A stretch of DNA of 64,000 nt from Hydrangea macrophylla (GCA_033977485.1 CM066998.1:25483501-25547500), one strand, 5' to 3'; shown: positions 46,886 to 59,840, counted from the first letter of the stretch. Made by a program: numbers and translations. The notes: generated from the sequence alone by a model not told the origin.

Positions 46886-47377
46886 ATAGTTATTAAGTTT
46901 AATGTTTGCGTTTATTCTACAAATATTTGTGTTGTATAATATAAATATATACATATGTGTGTGTGTGTTTAATGTATTTACCAGCTAACACGTTTTTCTT
47001 TTATAATTAAACATTCAATGTTTATTTTCATCTACATATGTTTTCATAATTGTGAACTAACGCCAAAAACGACTTTTTCTACATACTTTACAAAAATATC
47101 ACGTGTGTAACATAAACTTCAAACTTATTTGTTAAACACTTATAACCAAATTATTGCTCCTAAAAAAACCTTGCATTTAAATACTTTCCATCAGCCTTTG
47201 TATCTATGTTTCTGAGTTTCCCTCCATATAAAAACACTTTCATATTCATAAAAAATTTTGCATTAATTAATTGTCATAAGCTTTTGTATCTATGTTTTGA
47301 TTTTCCCTCCATATAAAACAGACTTTTATATTCATAAACATAATTTGCCCACAAAAAGAAACAGATTACAACAAATC

Positions 47378-47843
47378 TAATTACACATAAGATTGTTGAT
47401 TAAAACCTCATTTAAACAAATAAGTTGACCAAATTGTAAATATTAGTCATTAATTTCTTAATAGCCACTAAAATTGGCATTTTTTTTGGATTTATTTTGA
47501 AGCGATTACTAAATATTCCCAAACTTGCTCAGCCAAATGTAATTAAAAATAAGATTGTTGATTGAAACATTATTCTTCTCTTAAATGAGCTTCAATCAAC
47601 AATATTATGTTTAAGTACATATGGGTCAGCAATTTTTGGGATCTTTATTATTTACTTCAAAAAAAAATATACAAAAAATTACCTATTTTAGTTGCTTTTT
47701 GGTCAACAATTTCTGTGATGTTTCTAAATCACTTCAAAAAAAGTCAAAACAATTAACTATTTTTGAATTGGTGACTAATATTTACAATTTGTTCATATTT
47801 TTCTCTCAAATGAGATTTTAATCAACAATCTTATGTCAAATTA
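47378..47843. mobile_element. AT-rich foldback element, about 466 bp
   Basis: The left arm (ttacacataagattgttgat, then taaaacctcattt, aaattgtaaatattagtca) is mirrored at the right end (tgactaatatttacaatttg, gagattttaatcaacaatct, tatgtcaaattaca). A second smaller inverted pair, aagattgttgattgaaa and ttcaatcaacaatatt, lies near the middle at 47553-47606. It is probably a MITE, or a MITE nested in a MITE. No clear duplication was found. Confidence 0.65.
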
Positions 47844-48173
47844 CATTTTTATCAAAACGTTCAGTAATTCAATCTTAGCTGGTAATACCAAATCCAACGA
47901 CACATTATTTCATTCACCTCTCTTCCAAATATCATTTTTACTTCATACAAACCAATCAATCTAATTGCTTTTAAGTCTTTGTTTTCTTTAGTAAAGGTTA
48001 GACTATATGTACATTTACCTACGACCTGCAGGTGTCCAAAATATATACTATTCCTTCAATTTCTGTCATTTTTTTGCCCCAATATAATTCGGCTTCTCTC
48101 AAATTGAAACTGCAAATATAGCATGTGTAATATTTTTCCCCAAACATTAATCTTGATTATTCCATTTTTGGTA

Positions 48174-48447
48174 CTCCCTCCGTCCCATATTAAGAGTCTC
48201 TTTTGGGAATTCTAACTTATTAAGGGGACAACCTTCATTTAAGTTAAATTTTCAACTTTCTAATAGTGCCTTTTTGGCAATTCAAAATTATAGTGTCACA
48301 TAAAAACAAAAATATAAGGAAGAGTTTGATATAATAAAGGGCATATTAGGAAAGTGTGTATTAAAGTACTTTGACTTTTCAAAGAGGACTCTTAAAATAA
48401 GACATCAAAAAATGACCTCAACCACTCTTAATATGAGACATAGGGAG
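48174..48447. mobile_element. Stowaway-type MITE
   Basis: The ends ctccctccgtcccatattaa and ttaatatgagacatagggag are near-perfect inverted repeats with TA on both sides (48172-48173 and 48448-48449). Terminal CTCCCTCCGTCCC is the well-known Stowaway (Tc1/mariner) signature. Confidence 0.88.
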
Positions 48448-48449
48448 TA

Positions 48450-48839
48450 ATATTTTTTATTATGTGTGAGTTTTTAATCTAAATATTGTTAATCTTGTGT
48501 CAGTTAAATCCTCCAAACTAAACTTGACATTATACATTACAACTCTGGCCTTTCTTTGTCCTCCACCGCTTTGAACCTCGAATAGTCATTCCACAGCAAC
48601 AATTGCTCTGTACGACGAATATCTAAGATTAAACACAAATTTAGCTATTTTAGGTTGATTTGTCTACCAGTATTGCTATCACCAAATCAAATAAACACAT
48701 ATGTGAATTAGGGATGTTTTACTCATTTCAGCTCAGAATGGTAAATAGACTCTAATTTACTTTGTATGCGTCCACGTATAACATCTGCTGTGCTCTTCGG
48801 CCTTTTGTCTCACACTCTCACTAGATTGTAATCATTCTC

Positions 48840-48889
<50 letters not shown>

Positions 48890-50344
48890 TCGTTAAACAT
48901 TTTTTCTCTACTCTCTCAGTAGCTACCGACCGCCATTCATATTTCTGCGGCTTATCTTATCTCCCATCACTGCTGTGTTTGGTACAATTTCTGCCCCCTT
49001 TTCTTTCCCCTTTTGTTTAATAGATCCATATTCAACTGATTGTGGGTTTTAAATCTGTGATTAGGCTCTTGGCTTCTTACGCCTGGAATTAAAGAATCCT
49101 CCAAATCTTGCAGTTTCCGTTTACCTTTGCGCTTACAGGTAATTTCCTAATCTTATTTTGGTCTTAATTAAATTCTTTGTGTGAATCTTTGTGTGATACT
49201 GCTTCTTAGAAAAATAAATTGTTAGAGTGGTAAAAGTCATTGTACTAACACTAATTGTCTAATTAATTTCACACTTAACTTTATCGACTAGACATTAATT
49301 GTATTAAAGTGACATCAATATTCCCAAATTTTGTTTTCGAATGTAATTCATCACCCATCTTACATTTGGGAAAGCCCTAATAAAAAATTTAAGACAAAGA
49401 CACCATACCTGTTCTTTGACTGTGGAGAGATAGAGCAAGAGAGGTGAATTGATAAGGATAAACAATGACATAGCATGTCATCGATCTGGTAAACAGATAT
49501 TTTAACTCTCCTATTTTTTTTAAAACAAATTTAAAGAGATATGCCTATCCAATAAAAGATAACTACTACTGTTGGCCACAATTGCTCTATATATGTACAT
49601 AGTTAGCAAGCTTTCTTAGATGTGAAATCTGATGCAATTTAAAAAGTAACCCTCTAGCTTCCCTGCTCACTTCTACCTTGACCTTCAAGTTCATATAATC
49701 TGTATCAACTCTTTCTAAATTAATACTCTTCTCACAATTTTTCAGCTTAGCTTTTCACACAAGTTAATTTCTAGAGTAGTAGATGTTTGAGCGACTTCTA
49801 TTTTTATATTCCCCCTCCGACCCCGAGCACATATTTAAGCCGTGATTAAACTTGTGGTAATTGAGGAACAGTAGCTAGCTAGGATCAATGTCACGTAAGG
49901 ATTGCCAACCACTACTCTTTTCACCAAGATTTAGTTACTTTATTTCTTCAGTTTGGCACCAAAATGGATCCATGTAGCTACCAGTGCTATATATATATAT
50001 AATTCCAACATTGACAGCCTAAACGTACAGGTCAATCTATAAAGTCTAATATTGCAAACTGATTGAAGCTGTCTGTAATCAAAACTTTAAACACATTGAT
50101 CTTTACCCGACAATTTTCACCAGCCATGAACCAACCATAAATTCCACAACCTACTTTTAAACAGCCTTGTGAGTATCAAACTAAGCGTAAGACTCACCAT
50201 ACGAACAAACATGACTATTGACTAAAACGGTAGAAGTGATCATGGAACCTACAACAAAACTATTATTTTTCTAACTCTCTTTACTCTCTTTCTTTTACGT
50301 GTTTAGAATAAGCATTTTCCACTTTTTAATCTTAATTTTCCCAC
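48450..50344 (+). other. Low-copy sequence, possible gene 5' end
   Basis: A (CT)n tract at 48838-48882 is followed by a leader-like segment and a plausible intron donor (cttacag, gtaatttcc at 49139). This resembles a plant 5' untranslated region and first intron, but no coding exon follows before the copia element at about 50345. Nothing else is recognisable. Confidence 0.3.
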
Positions 50345-51060
50345 AGTTTCCCACTCTCTTTACTCTCGGGTGATCTTTGTCATTTCCTCATCCTCATCAC
50401 TCTCAACATCTTTCCTCTTTTTCTTTGAGCTTGAGGATTTTAAAGCTATGTCTCCCCTTTTGGCCTCTCACTTCCAATTTCTTGTCTTCACTTTCGAAGA
50501 CGGCCAATTCCATTTCATGAGTTATGAGAGAACCCATGAGTTGTTCCAAGGAGAGTGTTGAAAGCTCCTTTGCTTCATGAACCGCCGTGACTTTTGGTTT
50601 CCAATCCTTTGGTAAAGACCTAAGCACTTTCTCAATCATTTCTTCATTAGTATAAACTTTATCAAGGTTTTTCAAGTTATTAATAAGAATGGTAAAACGA
50701 GAGTACATATCTCCAATAGATTCATATGGCAACATTTTAAACATTTCATAAGTTTGAACAAGCAAATTGATTTTAGACTTTTTAACTTGGCTTGTTCCCT
50801 CATGAGCATTTTCAAGTTTATCCCAAATTTCTTTTGCGGATTCGCAAGATGAAATTCTATTGTATTCATTTGGGTCTAAACCACAATATAATAAATTCAT
50901 TGCCATAGCATTTATTTTTATGAGTTTCTTATCGGCATCATTATATTCATCTACCGTCTTTTGAATAGAAAAACCATTTTCAATTTTTGTAGGTAGATGA
51001 GGCCCTTTAACCACAATTTGCCATAAATCAAAATCTTGAGAAATCATATAGATTCTCATT
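50345..51060 (-). pseudogene. Copia gag (truncated element)
   Basis: The minus-strand frame from 51059 gives MRIYMISQDFDLWQIVVKGP, KLIKINAMAMNLLYCGLDPN, SAKEIWDKLENAHEGTSQVK and LRSLPKDWKPKVTAV. This is the UBN2/retrotransposon-gag domain of Ty1/copia elements, close to the SIRE/Maximus type. It should continue to a zinc knuckle and pol, but near 50405 the frame shifts (an acidic tail is visible in another frame) and nothing copia-like follows beyond about 50345. The element is therefore cut after gag. The primer site and LTR lie just upstream on the same strand. Confidence 0.85.
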
Positions 51061-51203
51061 CTATTTTTTCAATAGGCATAGTTTGAGCCATTAAAACATG
51101 GTGGTCTTAATGTCGATTGACCCTCACAATAATAATTGCAAGAAGAGTCGGTTTCCATTGGATCTTATCTCTAGTTTTTCAAAAAACTTTTGAAAGAGAA
51201 GAG

Positions 51204-51220
51204 CCGAGGCTCTGATACCA
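51204..51220 (-). promoter_or_regulatory. Copia primer binding site
   Basis: On the minus strand TGGTATCAGAGCCTCGG lies two bases after the LTR end. It is the classic initiator-methionine-tRNA primer site. Confidence 0.93.
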
Positions 51221-51222
51221 AT

Positions 51223-52544
51223 TGTTGGCCCAAATATGGAAACCTTAGAGGGGGGGGGGGGGGGGGTGAATAAGGTTTTAGCGAAAATTAACCTTTTAAA
51301 AACTTAATTGCAAATTAAACAAGATCACAAGCAATTATGTAAAAGAGAGAAGGGAAGAGAAACTTGGAAACCGATTTTTCAAGTGGTTCGGCAATCGCAC
51401 TCCGCGGCCTACGTCCACCCCTCAAGAACACCTCTTGAGGATTCCTTTAATCCGATCTACTTACGGGTGTAGACCAAACCGTTTCCCGGAGCACTTACGG
51501 GTGTGCACCAAACCGTTACAAGAGCCTATGATCTCTCCCAAAGAAGAACTCCTCTTCTTTGCACACAAGGGTTACTAACCCTCAACCTTTACAATTGATT
51601 TGATACAAATTGAACTCTCTTTATAGAGTGGATAATACAATTGAAGCTCACTACAATTCACTCTCTCAAAGATTACAATTGAAAGCTATAGCAAATTGAT
51701 AAGCTCACACAACTAGGGCTCAATTGTGAATGATTAAGAATTAACAAGTTGTGTGATTGAAATAGATGTTTTCCAATTGATTGATCAACATAAAATGGTG
51801 TTGGAAAAAATGTATTTATAGGCTAAGAAAGATTATAGCCATTGGTGGCAAGTTTGGTAATTAAAAGCCCCTTTAAAAACTAGCCGTTATGCCTTTTCAG
51901 GTCGCTTCAGTCGATTGGACCTTGAAGCAGTCGACTGAGATGTGTTTATAGAGGGTTCTGTTTGCATTCTGCTTACTTTAGTCGACTGAATCGGGCCTTT
52001 AGTCGACTGCCCCTCCCTGTTTGGCAGCCTGACACATCTCCACTAAAATGGCCATAACTCCTTCTACAAAACTCAGATTTTCGATCCGTTTGATGTTTTG
52101 GAAACTAGATTCAAATACCTTTCCAACCATATAAAACTCAACATCTAATTATTCTCCAATTGGTTGGGGCATTGATTTAAAGATGACCCATTTAAAATTT
52201 ATTTCCAAAACTTTAACTTTTAGCATTTGTTTGAGCCCCTAAGAGTGTGAGATCAAGATGCCTTACAATGATGGTCCTAGACTTCAACCAAGGATGAAAT
52301 ATCTTTAAGTCTTCAAGCTTGATCCTTGTTGAGCTCCTTGTAATCTTGATCTACATCAATTAAATCTCATGCACACAAGATGTTAAAACATTGATACAAA
52401 ATTAATACATGAGATTATATATGAGCATGAAAATGACTATGATAATAACAGAGAATGAATCAATATGGATCATGTAATTATCATAGCATATTTGACATCA
52501 TCAAAACATAATTAAATATGCCTTAATATACCTTAAGGCTAACA
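51223..52544 (-). repeat. 5' LTR of the copia element
   Basis: It is bounded by TGTTGGCCC and AGGCTAACA (plus-strand view). It holds a TATA box on the minus strand (TATAAATACA, 51811-51820), a palindrome cluster upstream of it, and a run of about 17 G at 51250-51266. The other LTR is not in the window or is lost. The right flank is GATAT. Confidence 0.88.
51811..52010 (-). promoter_or_regulatory. Copia LTR promoter: CAGTCGACTG doublets and TATA box
   Basis: Palindromes at 51908-51918 (cagtcgattgg), 51928-51937 (cagtcgactg), 51980-51988 and 52001-52009 (agtcgact) form two doublets with centres about 20-21 bp apart. On the minus strand they lie 88-190 bp upstream of the TATA box at 51811-51820. 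Confidence 0.7.
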
Positions 52545-53115
52545 GATATGACTTTAACTTGTATAAGTTTTATTTTCAAATAAAGAATTACTCTGCGGTC
52601 AAAAATGCCAAATCCTTTTCAAAAGCATAGAAGTTGTGTGATCTAGTGTTAATTTGCATATTCCCAATCCCATTAAATCATTTATCCCAAGTTAATTAAT
52701 ATTTTCTGCTTTTAGATAACTTAGATTAAATAATTGTGTTATTTCCATCTTTTGCTATGATAAAATCCAAAAAGTTCATTTCACGTGAATCTAGCTTTTA
52801 TTTCTTTTTCTTCATTTTCTTACTAGCATCTTAGTTAGTTTATTTTGTACTGTTAAAATATTTACCGTAAACTACTCTAAAAAAATAGCTTTTAATTAGT
52901 TTTACTCCAAAAATATAAAAACTAATAGTTTAGAAAAAGCCCCAAAATTCCATCATCTTTTTTTTTTCTTTTTAGGGACAAAATAGTTATTACCTATCTT
53001 TAAAATCTTGTTACCTTTCCCTGTGCGTTCAACCTGGTCTTACCAGAACTTTATTACTCGTACGATCGCCTACACTTGGGTGTTAATAAGAAAACACGTT
53101 AGTAGAACGTTGTCA
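52545..53115 (+). mobile_element. 3' portion of an Athila-type LTR (relic, plus strand)
   Basis: The end matches the other Athila-type LTRs here: accttt-ccctgtg, cctggtcttaccaga, cgcctacacttgggtgtt and a final TGTCA at 53111-53115. About 1 kb of the LTR is missing on the left, where the copia element now abuts. The TCGATCGA modules are not in the remaining part. Confidence 0.72.
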
Positions 53116-53123
53116 AGTTTTTT

Positions 53124-53140
53124 TGCGTCGTTGCCGGGAA
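53124..53140 (+). promoter_or_regulatory. Primer binding site of the Athila relic
   Basis: TGCGTCGTTGCCGGGAA resembles the tRNA-Asp primer site typical of Athila (TGGCGCCGTTGCCGGGGA) with a few changes, 8 bp after the LTR end. Confidence 0.75.
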
Positions 53141-53565
53141 TCGGTTAAAATAAATAAAAAAAAAATTAATAATGTTAGGTCTAAAACTATTTCTCCCAAT
53201 ATATATATACCTATTCTACCTTATAAATATTCTAGTTATTTTTTTAAGAAAAAAAATAATAACATAAAAAAAGTAATTAAAAATAACTATAGATAATTTT
53301 TCTTTGATAAATATATTGAAATATTCATAAGTATACGTATCCATCTTCTCAAAAAAAAGACATACACATATATACATATATAAACTTATCGTCTACAAAA
53401 AAAATATAAATTTTTTTTTACATAGCTATAAATAATAATAATAATAATATTTTCAAAATTTAGTTTTCTTTTTCTTCACATGTCCTTACATACTACTGAG
53501 ACTTTATATCAAGTACCACATAATTGTAATATTTCTACTGATTCATCTAGTATACAACTAGAATA

Positions 53566-54430
53566 ATGGCTGAAATTGAAGGCATAGAAGGAATAGCTGA
53601 TGACACTCATAGTGAACATGGGAATAATATACACAATTTATTTTACCAGAACGTGAATAACTTTCTTTACGTGATCTATTTACCCCAGAAGGAAATATCA
53701 CTCCTTCTTGCATCACAATACCTCGACATACATGAAACTTTCACTTTAGACAATGCATGATTCAACTCTTACCAACTTTCCATGGAATGGGGTCAAAACG
53801 TGCTTATTTACATATTCGTGAATTTGAAGAAGTTTGTAGTACGTTCTCTGATCAAAGTTGTCCCCTTGAGATTATCCATCTCAAGCTTTTTTCCTTTTTC
53901 TTTAAAAGAGAAAGCTAAAGCTTGGCTTTTACCTCTCCGTCCTGGATCTATAACTTTAAGGCATGATATGAATGAAGCATTTCTAAAAAAACTTATCCTA
54001 AAAATTTAACTAATAGCATGATGCGTCAAATTAAACTTTTTACTAAAAAAGAAAAAGGAACCATTCACTGAAGTTTGGGCACGTTTTAAAGATCTCTTAC
54101 TAGCTTGTCCACATCATGAATTCGAAAAATGGCGTCTAATTAATTTCTTTTATTAAGGATTAGAACCAAAATCAAATAAATTAGTTGAAACTGTGTCAAG
54201 AAAAGTTTTTGAGTAAAACTGTCGACGTTACTGAATCACACTTTGATTGGCTTGGCGAAAATGCTTTCTAGTGGAAAAACGAAGAAATTGCTATAGCGGA
54301 AAAAGCTAAAAGTTTATACCAATTACAATCAGAAGATGAATTGACACTGAAATATGAAGAATTAGCACGTAAAGTGGAAGCTATAATAGTAGAAAAAAAT
54401 CCACCTAGGAAGAAAAGAGACCTTTGTGAT
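53566..54430 (+). pseudogene. Athila gag relic
   Basis: Pieces in shifting frames read HIREFEEVCSTF, CPLEIIHLKLFSF, SLKEKAKAWLLPLRPGSITL and MNEAFLKKLIL. Then come FTEVWARFKDLLLACPHHEF and WRLINFFY-like stretches near 54060-54150. This is the Athila gag core, which forms the particle shell. Many stops and frameshifts make it a pseudogene, and it stops near 54430 without pol. From 53141 to 53565 only AT-rich leader is seen. Confidence 0.78.
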
Positions 54431-55222
54431 TGTGAATATATTAAATAATCAAGAAAACAACAAAAGGAAAGAGAAAAGAGAGCTAGAGTTTTTCATAACA
54501 CTAAAACTGAATGAATGAATACAATGAAAAAGAAGAGGCAATAATAATAGAATATCTAGGTATACAGTTGACACGCGAATATTCTTGTGTGCTCTTGTGC
54601 AATACCCAAGTGTAGGTAGACGTGCAAGTAGTAACTGGTAAGACCAGGTCGACCCCACAGGGAAGGTGTTGACCTATTAACTTAGACTAAACTCAAAAGA
54701 AAGGAAAAAAAAAATCAATAAGATTTAATAATGGTGCAGAACACAAAGTTCCACAAACTAAGACTACTAACGAAAGCAATTTAAATTAAACTAAAGAACT
54801 AAATAGCTAACTAAAGCAATATTTCAAAACAGATTTTTCTTAATAAAAGGAAGTGCCGGGATCACACAAATCCACTGTGACCCAGCCATCTACCATGTAG
54901 TTACATTGAAGTAATAAGGAGTACATTACCTACAGTATACCGTATTTCTCTTAAAATAAAGAATCCATAGCCCTTTCATGTCCAGGACTATATCATCACA
55001 GTTAACTTAAAACACGTGAAAGCGGTTTAATTCAATAGTTAAGACTCGCACCTACAATGGTGTTAGCATTGAAGGTGGTTTGCAAAATATATTGATAGAA
55101 ATTGACTTAGGGCCTTGATTTTAGAAACTGTTTTGACAAACTGAGCATTTAGGGACAGTATGATAACAAATCTCAAAAACAAAAGGTCCTGAAATACTGC
55201 AGGGAACATCCTCAAGAATCAG

Positions 55223-55342
55223 AGAGATCGATCGACAATCGTTTGATCGATCGAAAGCCTTCATCCCTCAATCGATCGAAATGTCCTTCGATCGCTCGAC
55301 TATCTCTGGTTCGATCGATCGAACTACCTCCGATCGATCGAA
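55223..55342 (-). repeat. Athila LTR downstream palindrome module
   Basis: Six 14-bp units start at 55223, 55242, 55267, 55287, 55310 and 55329, with spacings of 19, 25, 20, 23 and 19 bp. They lie about 420-540 bp downstream of the TATA box on the minus strand, as in the solo LTR. Confidence 0.78.
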
Positions 55343-55762
55343 TACAGGATTTATTCTGCTGCACGGCATAGGCTGGAGATCACTGTTTCATTGTGTTCTC
55401 CCAACCCTAGGACTACTCAGACATCGTCTGGAGTGTCACAGGTTGGTGTTTAATGTAACTATTCATTAAAGTACCGTTTGACTCGAGTTTAATCATGAAA
55501 ATTATAGAAAAACTATTGAATACCTATTTCTCCTATGAAAACTGATGATTGTAACAGACTAAACTATGAGATTAAGTAAGAAGAATGTAAATAAACAATA
55601 ATATGAAACCTGGAATGTTAACAAACTCGTATTGAATGTAGAATCCTTCAAAACGTAAGCATAATCCAATGTTAAACCTACAAAACAAGCAAAACCTCTC
55701 TCTCTCTCTATATGAAAACTGATTAAAAGTAAAGTTGGGCGTCCTTTGGGATGTATACAATG

Positions 55763-55952
55763 CTCATATATATAGAAAACCTAAAGGCTAGGGTTACAAT
55801 TCCGCCACTGCTGCGTACGCGAAAGTTTCTGAAAATACCATGTTCGATCGATCGACCATTTCTCGATCGATTGAACATTTGGAACTCAAGCGCTTCAACC
55901 TTCTTTAAGCGATCGAACCTTCAATCGATCGAACTATCGTCGATCGCTCGAA
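55763..55952 (-). promoter_or_regulatory. Athila LTR promoter: three palindrome doublets and TATA box
   Basis: Six 14-bp units start at 55843, 55862, 55885, 55904, 55920 and 55939. Each pair is exactly 19 bp apart, and pairs are separated by 23 and 16 bp. The unit at 55885 (ctcaagcgcttcaa) has a changed core yet stays palindromic and in phase. On the minus strand the TATA box lies about 70 bp downstream. Confidence 0.75.
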
Positions 55953-56205
55953 CTTCAAACTTTAGCTTTGAATTCTTTTATCTGCACTACAGCATTCCAG
56001 TTGTCCTGACGTTCATCTCTCTAGTCCACACAACAGAGATCTGCACAAACAATAGCTAAAACAATACAACTTATCATAGATTAATCACATTGTATGAAAA
56101 CTAGCCTTGTAATGCAAATTGCAGATAAAACGGGAAGTTGTGATTAAAACCAATGCAATTCTTCCTTTTAGTGCGGTTGTATTTTACAAATACCCCCGCT
56201 TCGCA

Positions 56206-58331
56206 CAACCCCCAACTAGCTTATTGCTAGTCCCTAGCGATAAAGCGAAAATAAAAACTACTAAACTAATACTACCACGACTAAGAAAAACAAAGGAAAA
56301 CTAAAAACAACCCAAACTAAGAGAGAGAGAAAATTCCTAACTCACTTTCGTAGGAATCGCGGTTGCATTTAGCGAATGCAACAGGCCGTTAAACCCCTAG
56401 GTTCCCCCTAGTGGACGAGTGTTGTCTCGTGAGGGTTTGCAGTGAATATACCCAAAAAATTCTCCAATTTTAAGCTCAAAAAGATTTAGAATAACTTGTA
56501 GAATTCCCCCTCCATTAAACTGTTACTTTGACTCTACAGAGATATACTATCCTCAATCAACCCATGAAAGAAATCCACATGCTCCCTTATATCACCAAGT
56601 AAAATATAACATATGTATCACCATCATGCACCAATGTGTGTGTGAGTTTAACAACCATACGTCCAACCCTATTAAGAGTTATTTAGACTATTGCGCCTTG
56701 AAAAACTCGCAGTTTCAGCTCAACTCTCACATTGGTCACACTAAAAAAAACGTCTCTCAGAAACTTGCTTTACAATGACCGCACACTGTATGAAAGCTTT
56801 GATAAGGCTGATATTCTGGGTGCTAATGCTTCCATACTTGACTCTATGAAAAACGGACATTTAAGAGTATACAGTCTCATGAATAGAACACTACTTACTA
56901 GAGGAGCGAAATACCGTGGATAACTCAATTCACACTTCCATGTTCAAATTAATTGTTGAGAATCTTTAAGACTTTGAATTTTGGCTTTTAGTTAGTAGGT
57001 GAGGGTGTTGTAGAGAAAAATGTGCCCTTCAGTATGTGATGGAATTTCAACTTCTCTTTTTATTCTTTTCATCTCTCAACCCAATCTCCCATTCATTTCA
57101 TATGCTCTTTTTCTTTTCCTTCATTCATCATTCATCTTTTTTTTTTTTTTTTTTTTGTTTTGTAATGAACTGACCCACAACTACTTCCTTCCACTTCACC
57201 TACTTTGATGACTTCATTCTTAATAAATGTATAATACGGCTCATTGAGGTCAAGGTATAGATCAAGGACTTGGATTCTTTGTAATCATATTGGAAATATT
57301 TAGTTGGTGTGGGATCAGGGATGAAACATTTCAATGAATATAGGTGAAAGCTATATCAGGTTAAAGAATGGGTAAACGATGGCTTAAATCATTTTCTCAA
57401 CATTCAATTTTTAGCACTTAAGTGTTCATTGAGTGTAATTAGTAAATCCTGAACGTTCTCCTCTAACAAGCAGTCAAAACTTTTAAAGAAAAACTGAGAC
57501 ATTTACAATGAATTTACTAAGTATAAACAAGAAAGAACATTCGAAATTGTATGAGAATTCCCTCAGAAATGACGATTGGCTCAATAGCTCACTAAGGGTT
57601 ATTATCTTCCACTACTTGTTCTTTTGGCACAATAGTCATATTAACTCAGTTTTCAGGTTTTCTACATAGCTGCTAATTAGTGCATAAAAGTATTGGGTAC
57701 ATAATAGCTTCATACATGCAATCCATCTCAGTGATAACAGAAAACGCGTGAACTTAATCCATAAAAAGATGAGAATACTACAAATGTGTCATCGCCTAAT
57801 TAACAAGTAGGAGAGATTATTCAGAGTTATTCTATCAATAAGATTCAATATTAAAAATTTTCAAAATTTTACCAGACCGCATTCTAATTAAATTTAAGAC
57901 ATATCCAAGTGCAAAATATGATCATTACGGGTGTATACCTATCTATTAGTATCCCCTACCCCCAACTGAAAACAACAAAGTCCCCAGAAGTTGATTTTCA
58001 ATAATTAAAATAGATGGGTATCACCTGTATAGAGCAACGCGATGATAACAAGCATAGCAACCTGTCATAGAAATATAGAACACAATCTCCAAAACAACAA
58101 GGATCAATAGATAAAGATAAAGCAATAAAACCATGATCCAAACAATACAAACCACTGGAATGGTAAAGGAATAAAATAAAAGCAGTGATAAATAATGTTC
58201 ATACATAATAAAACTAACCAAAATAAAGAGCTGTCCCACATGTCCAACCATAACACACCCACCAAAAACAGTACAACAAAAATAAACAGATAATCAAAAG
58301 TACAATAACACCACCCCCTTCCCAGAAAATG
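56206..58331 (-). other. Athila 3' untranslated region
   Basis: This is AT-rich sequence between the env-like ORF and the LTR, with a T-run at 57139-57156. Nothing is recognisable except a short, very hydrophobic minus-strand frame at 58021-58251. The polypurine tract is at 56206-56215. Confidence 0.55.
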
Positions 58332-59801
58332 CTACGCGGCTCCCGACGGATCATCATCAGCTACGTTAGAAGGAATGTCAATGGGTACAGGAATGTCAAT
58401 GGGTACAGGTGGCAGTGGTGCAGTAGCAGGTGCAACAGCAGCAGAAGTGGATGGAAGATCAGCAGTAAGTGGAGCAGAAAGTGATGGATCGGCGGCAGCA
58501 GAAGAAGTGGATAGACCTGTAGGAGTAGGAGTAGGAGCAGCAGAAAATGATGGATCGGCAGCAGGCGGTGCAAACGGGGTAGTCGTAGGATGGTGAGCAG
58601 AGTGAACGGCCTGATCAACCCCAATCTAAATCAATATAGACTCAAGCAAGGTCTGCAGCTGATCCATCCGACCCTCAAGTCTAATCCTGGCCTCTCTCTC
58701 CTCTAATAGCAGCTCATAAACTGTCGGGAGAGGCACAGAGGAAGAAGACTCTCCCTGGGCCTGAGTCTGCGACCGCTGTCGCAATTCGAACTGCTGAGCA
58801 GCAGCAAACGGATCCTCCTCCTCATCGTCTGTATCAAGCTCCTCGACCTCTGTGGGCGTCCCTAAAGCTCCAGCCTCTGTGTCTGTCCCACCCCGCCTCT
58901 TCTTCTTCATCCCCACCTTCGCTTTCCCTTTTCCTTTTCGTTTCCTCTTCTGGGCATCTGAGCGGCGAGCCGCTGCCTCGCCGAATCAGCTGGGGGAAGC
59001 ACGAAGGTCGTCTCCAGCAAGCTCAGGAAAGTCGGCCTGAGCCATAACTCTGTGAATCGCCCAAGCACCTTTCAGGTGCTTCTTGGAGGCGATGAAATGG
59101 GTGGGATGGACCATGAAATCGATATAAAGCCGTGGTAAGCAGACCGGCTATCCTGTCCCCACTGCAAATAATGCTCGCGCATACCAAGCCGCGATCTTCT
59201 CTCGATAAGAGGTCACCAAGAGGCAATTGCTGAGGACCAGGTGAAGCATGTGGTAGTTGTCGGTAAGGAAGTGGTCCTCAATCAAAGCCTCGCCATTCCA
59301 AGAAGGAACGGTGCCTCCGGTGAGCTCGCCGATAATGGCAGATTGTGGGGTCTCAGTTGCGTCAGGCCGATGGGGGAAAATATAATCTGGTACCTCTGGT
59401 ACCCCCAAGGCGGCCGAAACTGTAGCGGGACTGATGACGAACGCCCGACCCCGGAAGAAAGCATGATGTGTGAATGGTGCGTGCAGGTCGCGTATCATCG
59501 TCGCACACGCACCTCGTATCCATGACAGATTTACTCTCTTGGCAAGCGAGAGTAAATGAAACCAATGGGGCATGGAGCGAATCCGTGTCAGGAACCACGG
59601 GTGCTCCGACCAAACAGACTCGATAGGACGCTCAATCATCACCTTCTGCGTCTGGAAATAACGCTCGTACCATACCTGATCCTCATCATTCCGGAACCCA
59701 TGTGCGGGTACCGGATCAGGTATAGTGAGGCTGAGGGGCTTGGACTTGTGGTAGCCAGTTACTAGATTCATCGTGGCAGCCTTGAAAATAGAACGCAACA
59801 C
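58332..59801 (-). pseudogene. Athila env-like / plant transposon-protein-domain ORF
   Basis: One 490-codon frame without indels has stops at 59148 (TAG), 58986 (TGA) and 58626 (TAG). The N-terminal half holds WFLTRIRSMPHWFHLLSLAK, WIRGACATMIRDLHAPFTHH and FFRGRAFVISPATVSAALGV. This fits the putative plant transposon protein domain (PF20167 type) common in the extra ORF of Athila elements. A basic stretch (RKRKGKAKVGMKKKRRGG) follows, then an acidic one (EELDTDDEEEDPFAA), a coiled-coil-like EEREARIRLEGRMDQLQTLL, and a proline/serine/alanine-rich tail. I see no signal peptide or clear membrane anchor inside the frame, so the env label is positional. Function is unknown; the basic block could be a nuclear-localisation signal. 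Confidence 0.7.
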
Positions 59802-59840
59802 GACACAGATTAGAACAGGGAAGAACTGCTACTGCTATAG

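Larger units (their letters stand above)
54569..56205 (-). repeat. 3' LTR of the Athila element
   Basis: On the minus strand it begins TGCGAAGCGGGGGTATTTG and ends ATTCGCGTGTCA, and is 1637 bp long. It is homologous to the solo LTR 2470-4055 (1586 bp) and to the relic ending at 53115. It contains two palindrome modules with a TATA box (minus strand CTATATATATGAGC, about 55763-55776) between them, and a cctctctctctctctatatg tract (GA leader) at about 55690-55710. Confidence 0.9.
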
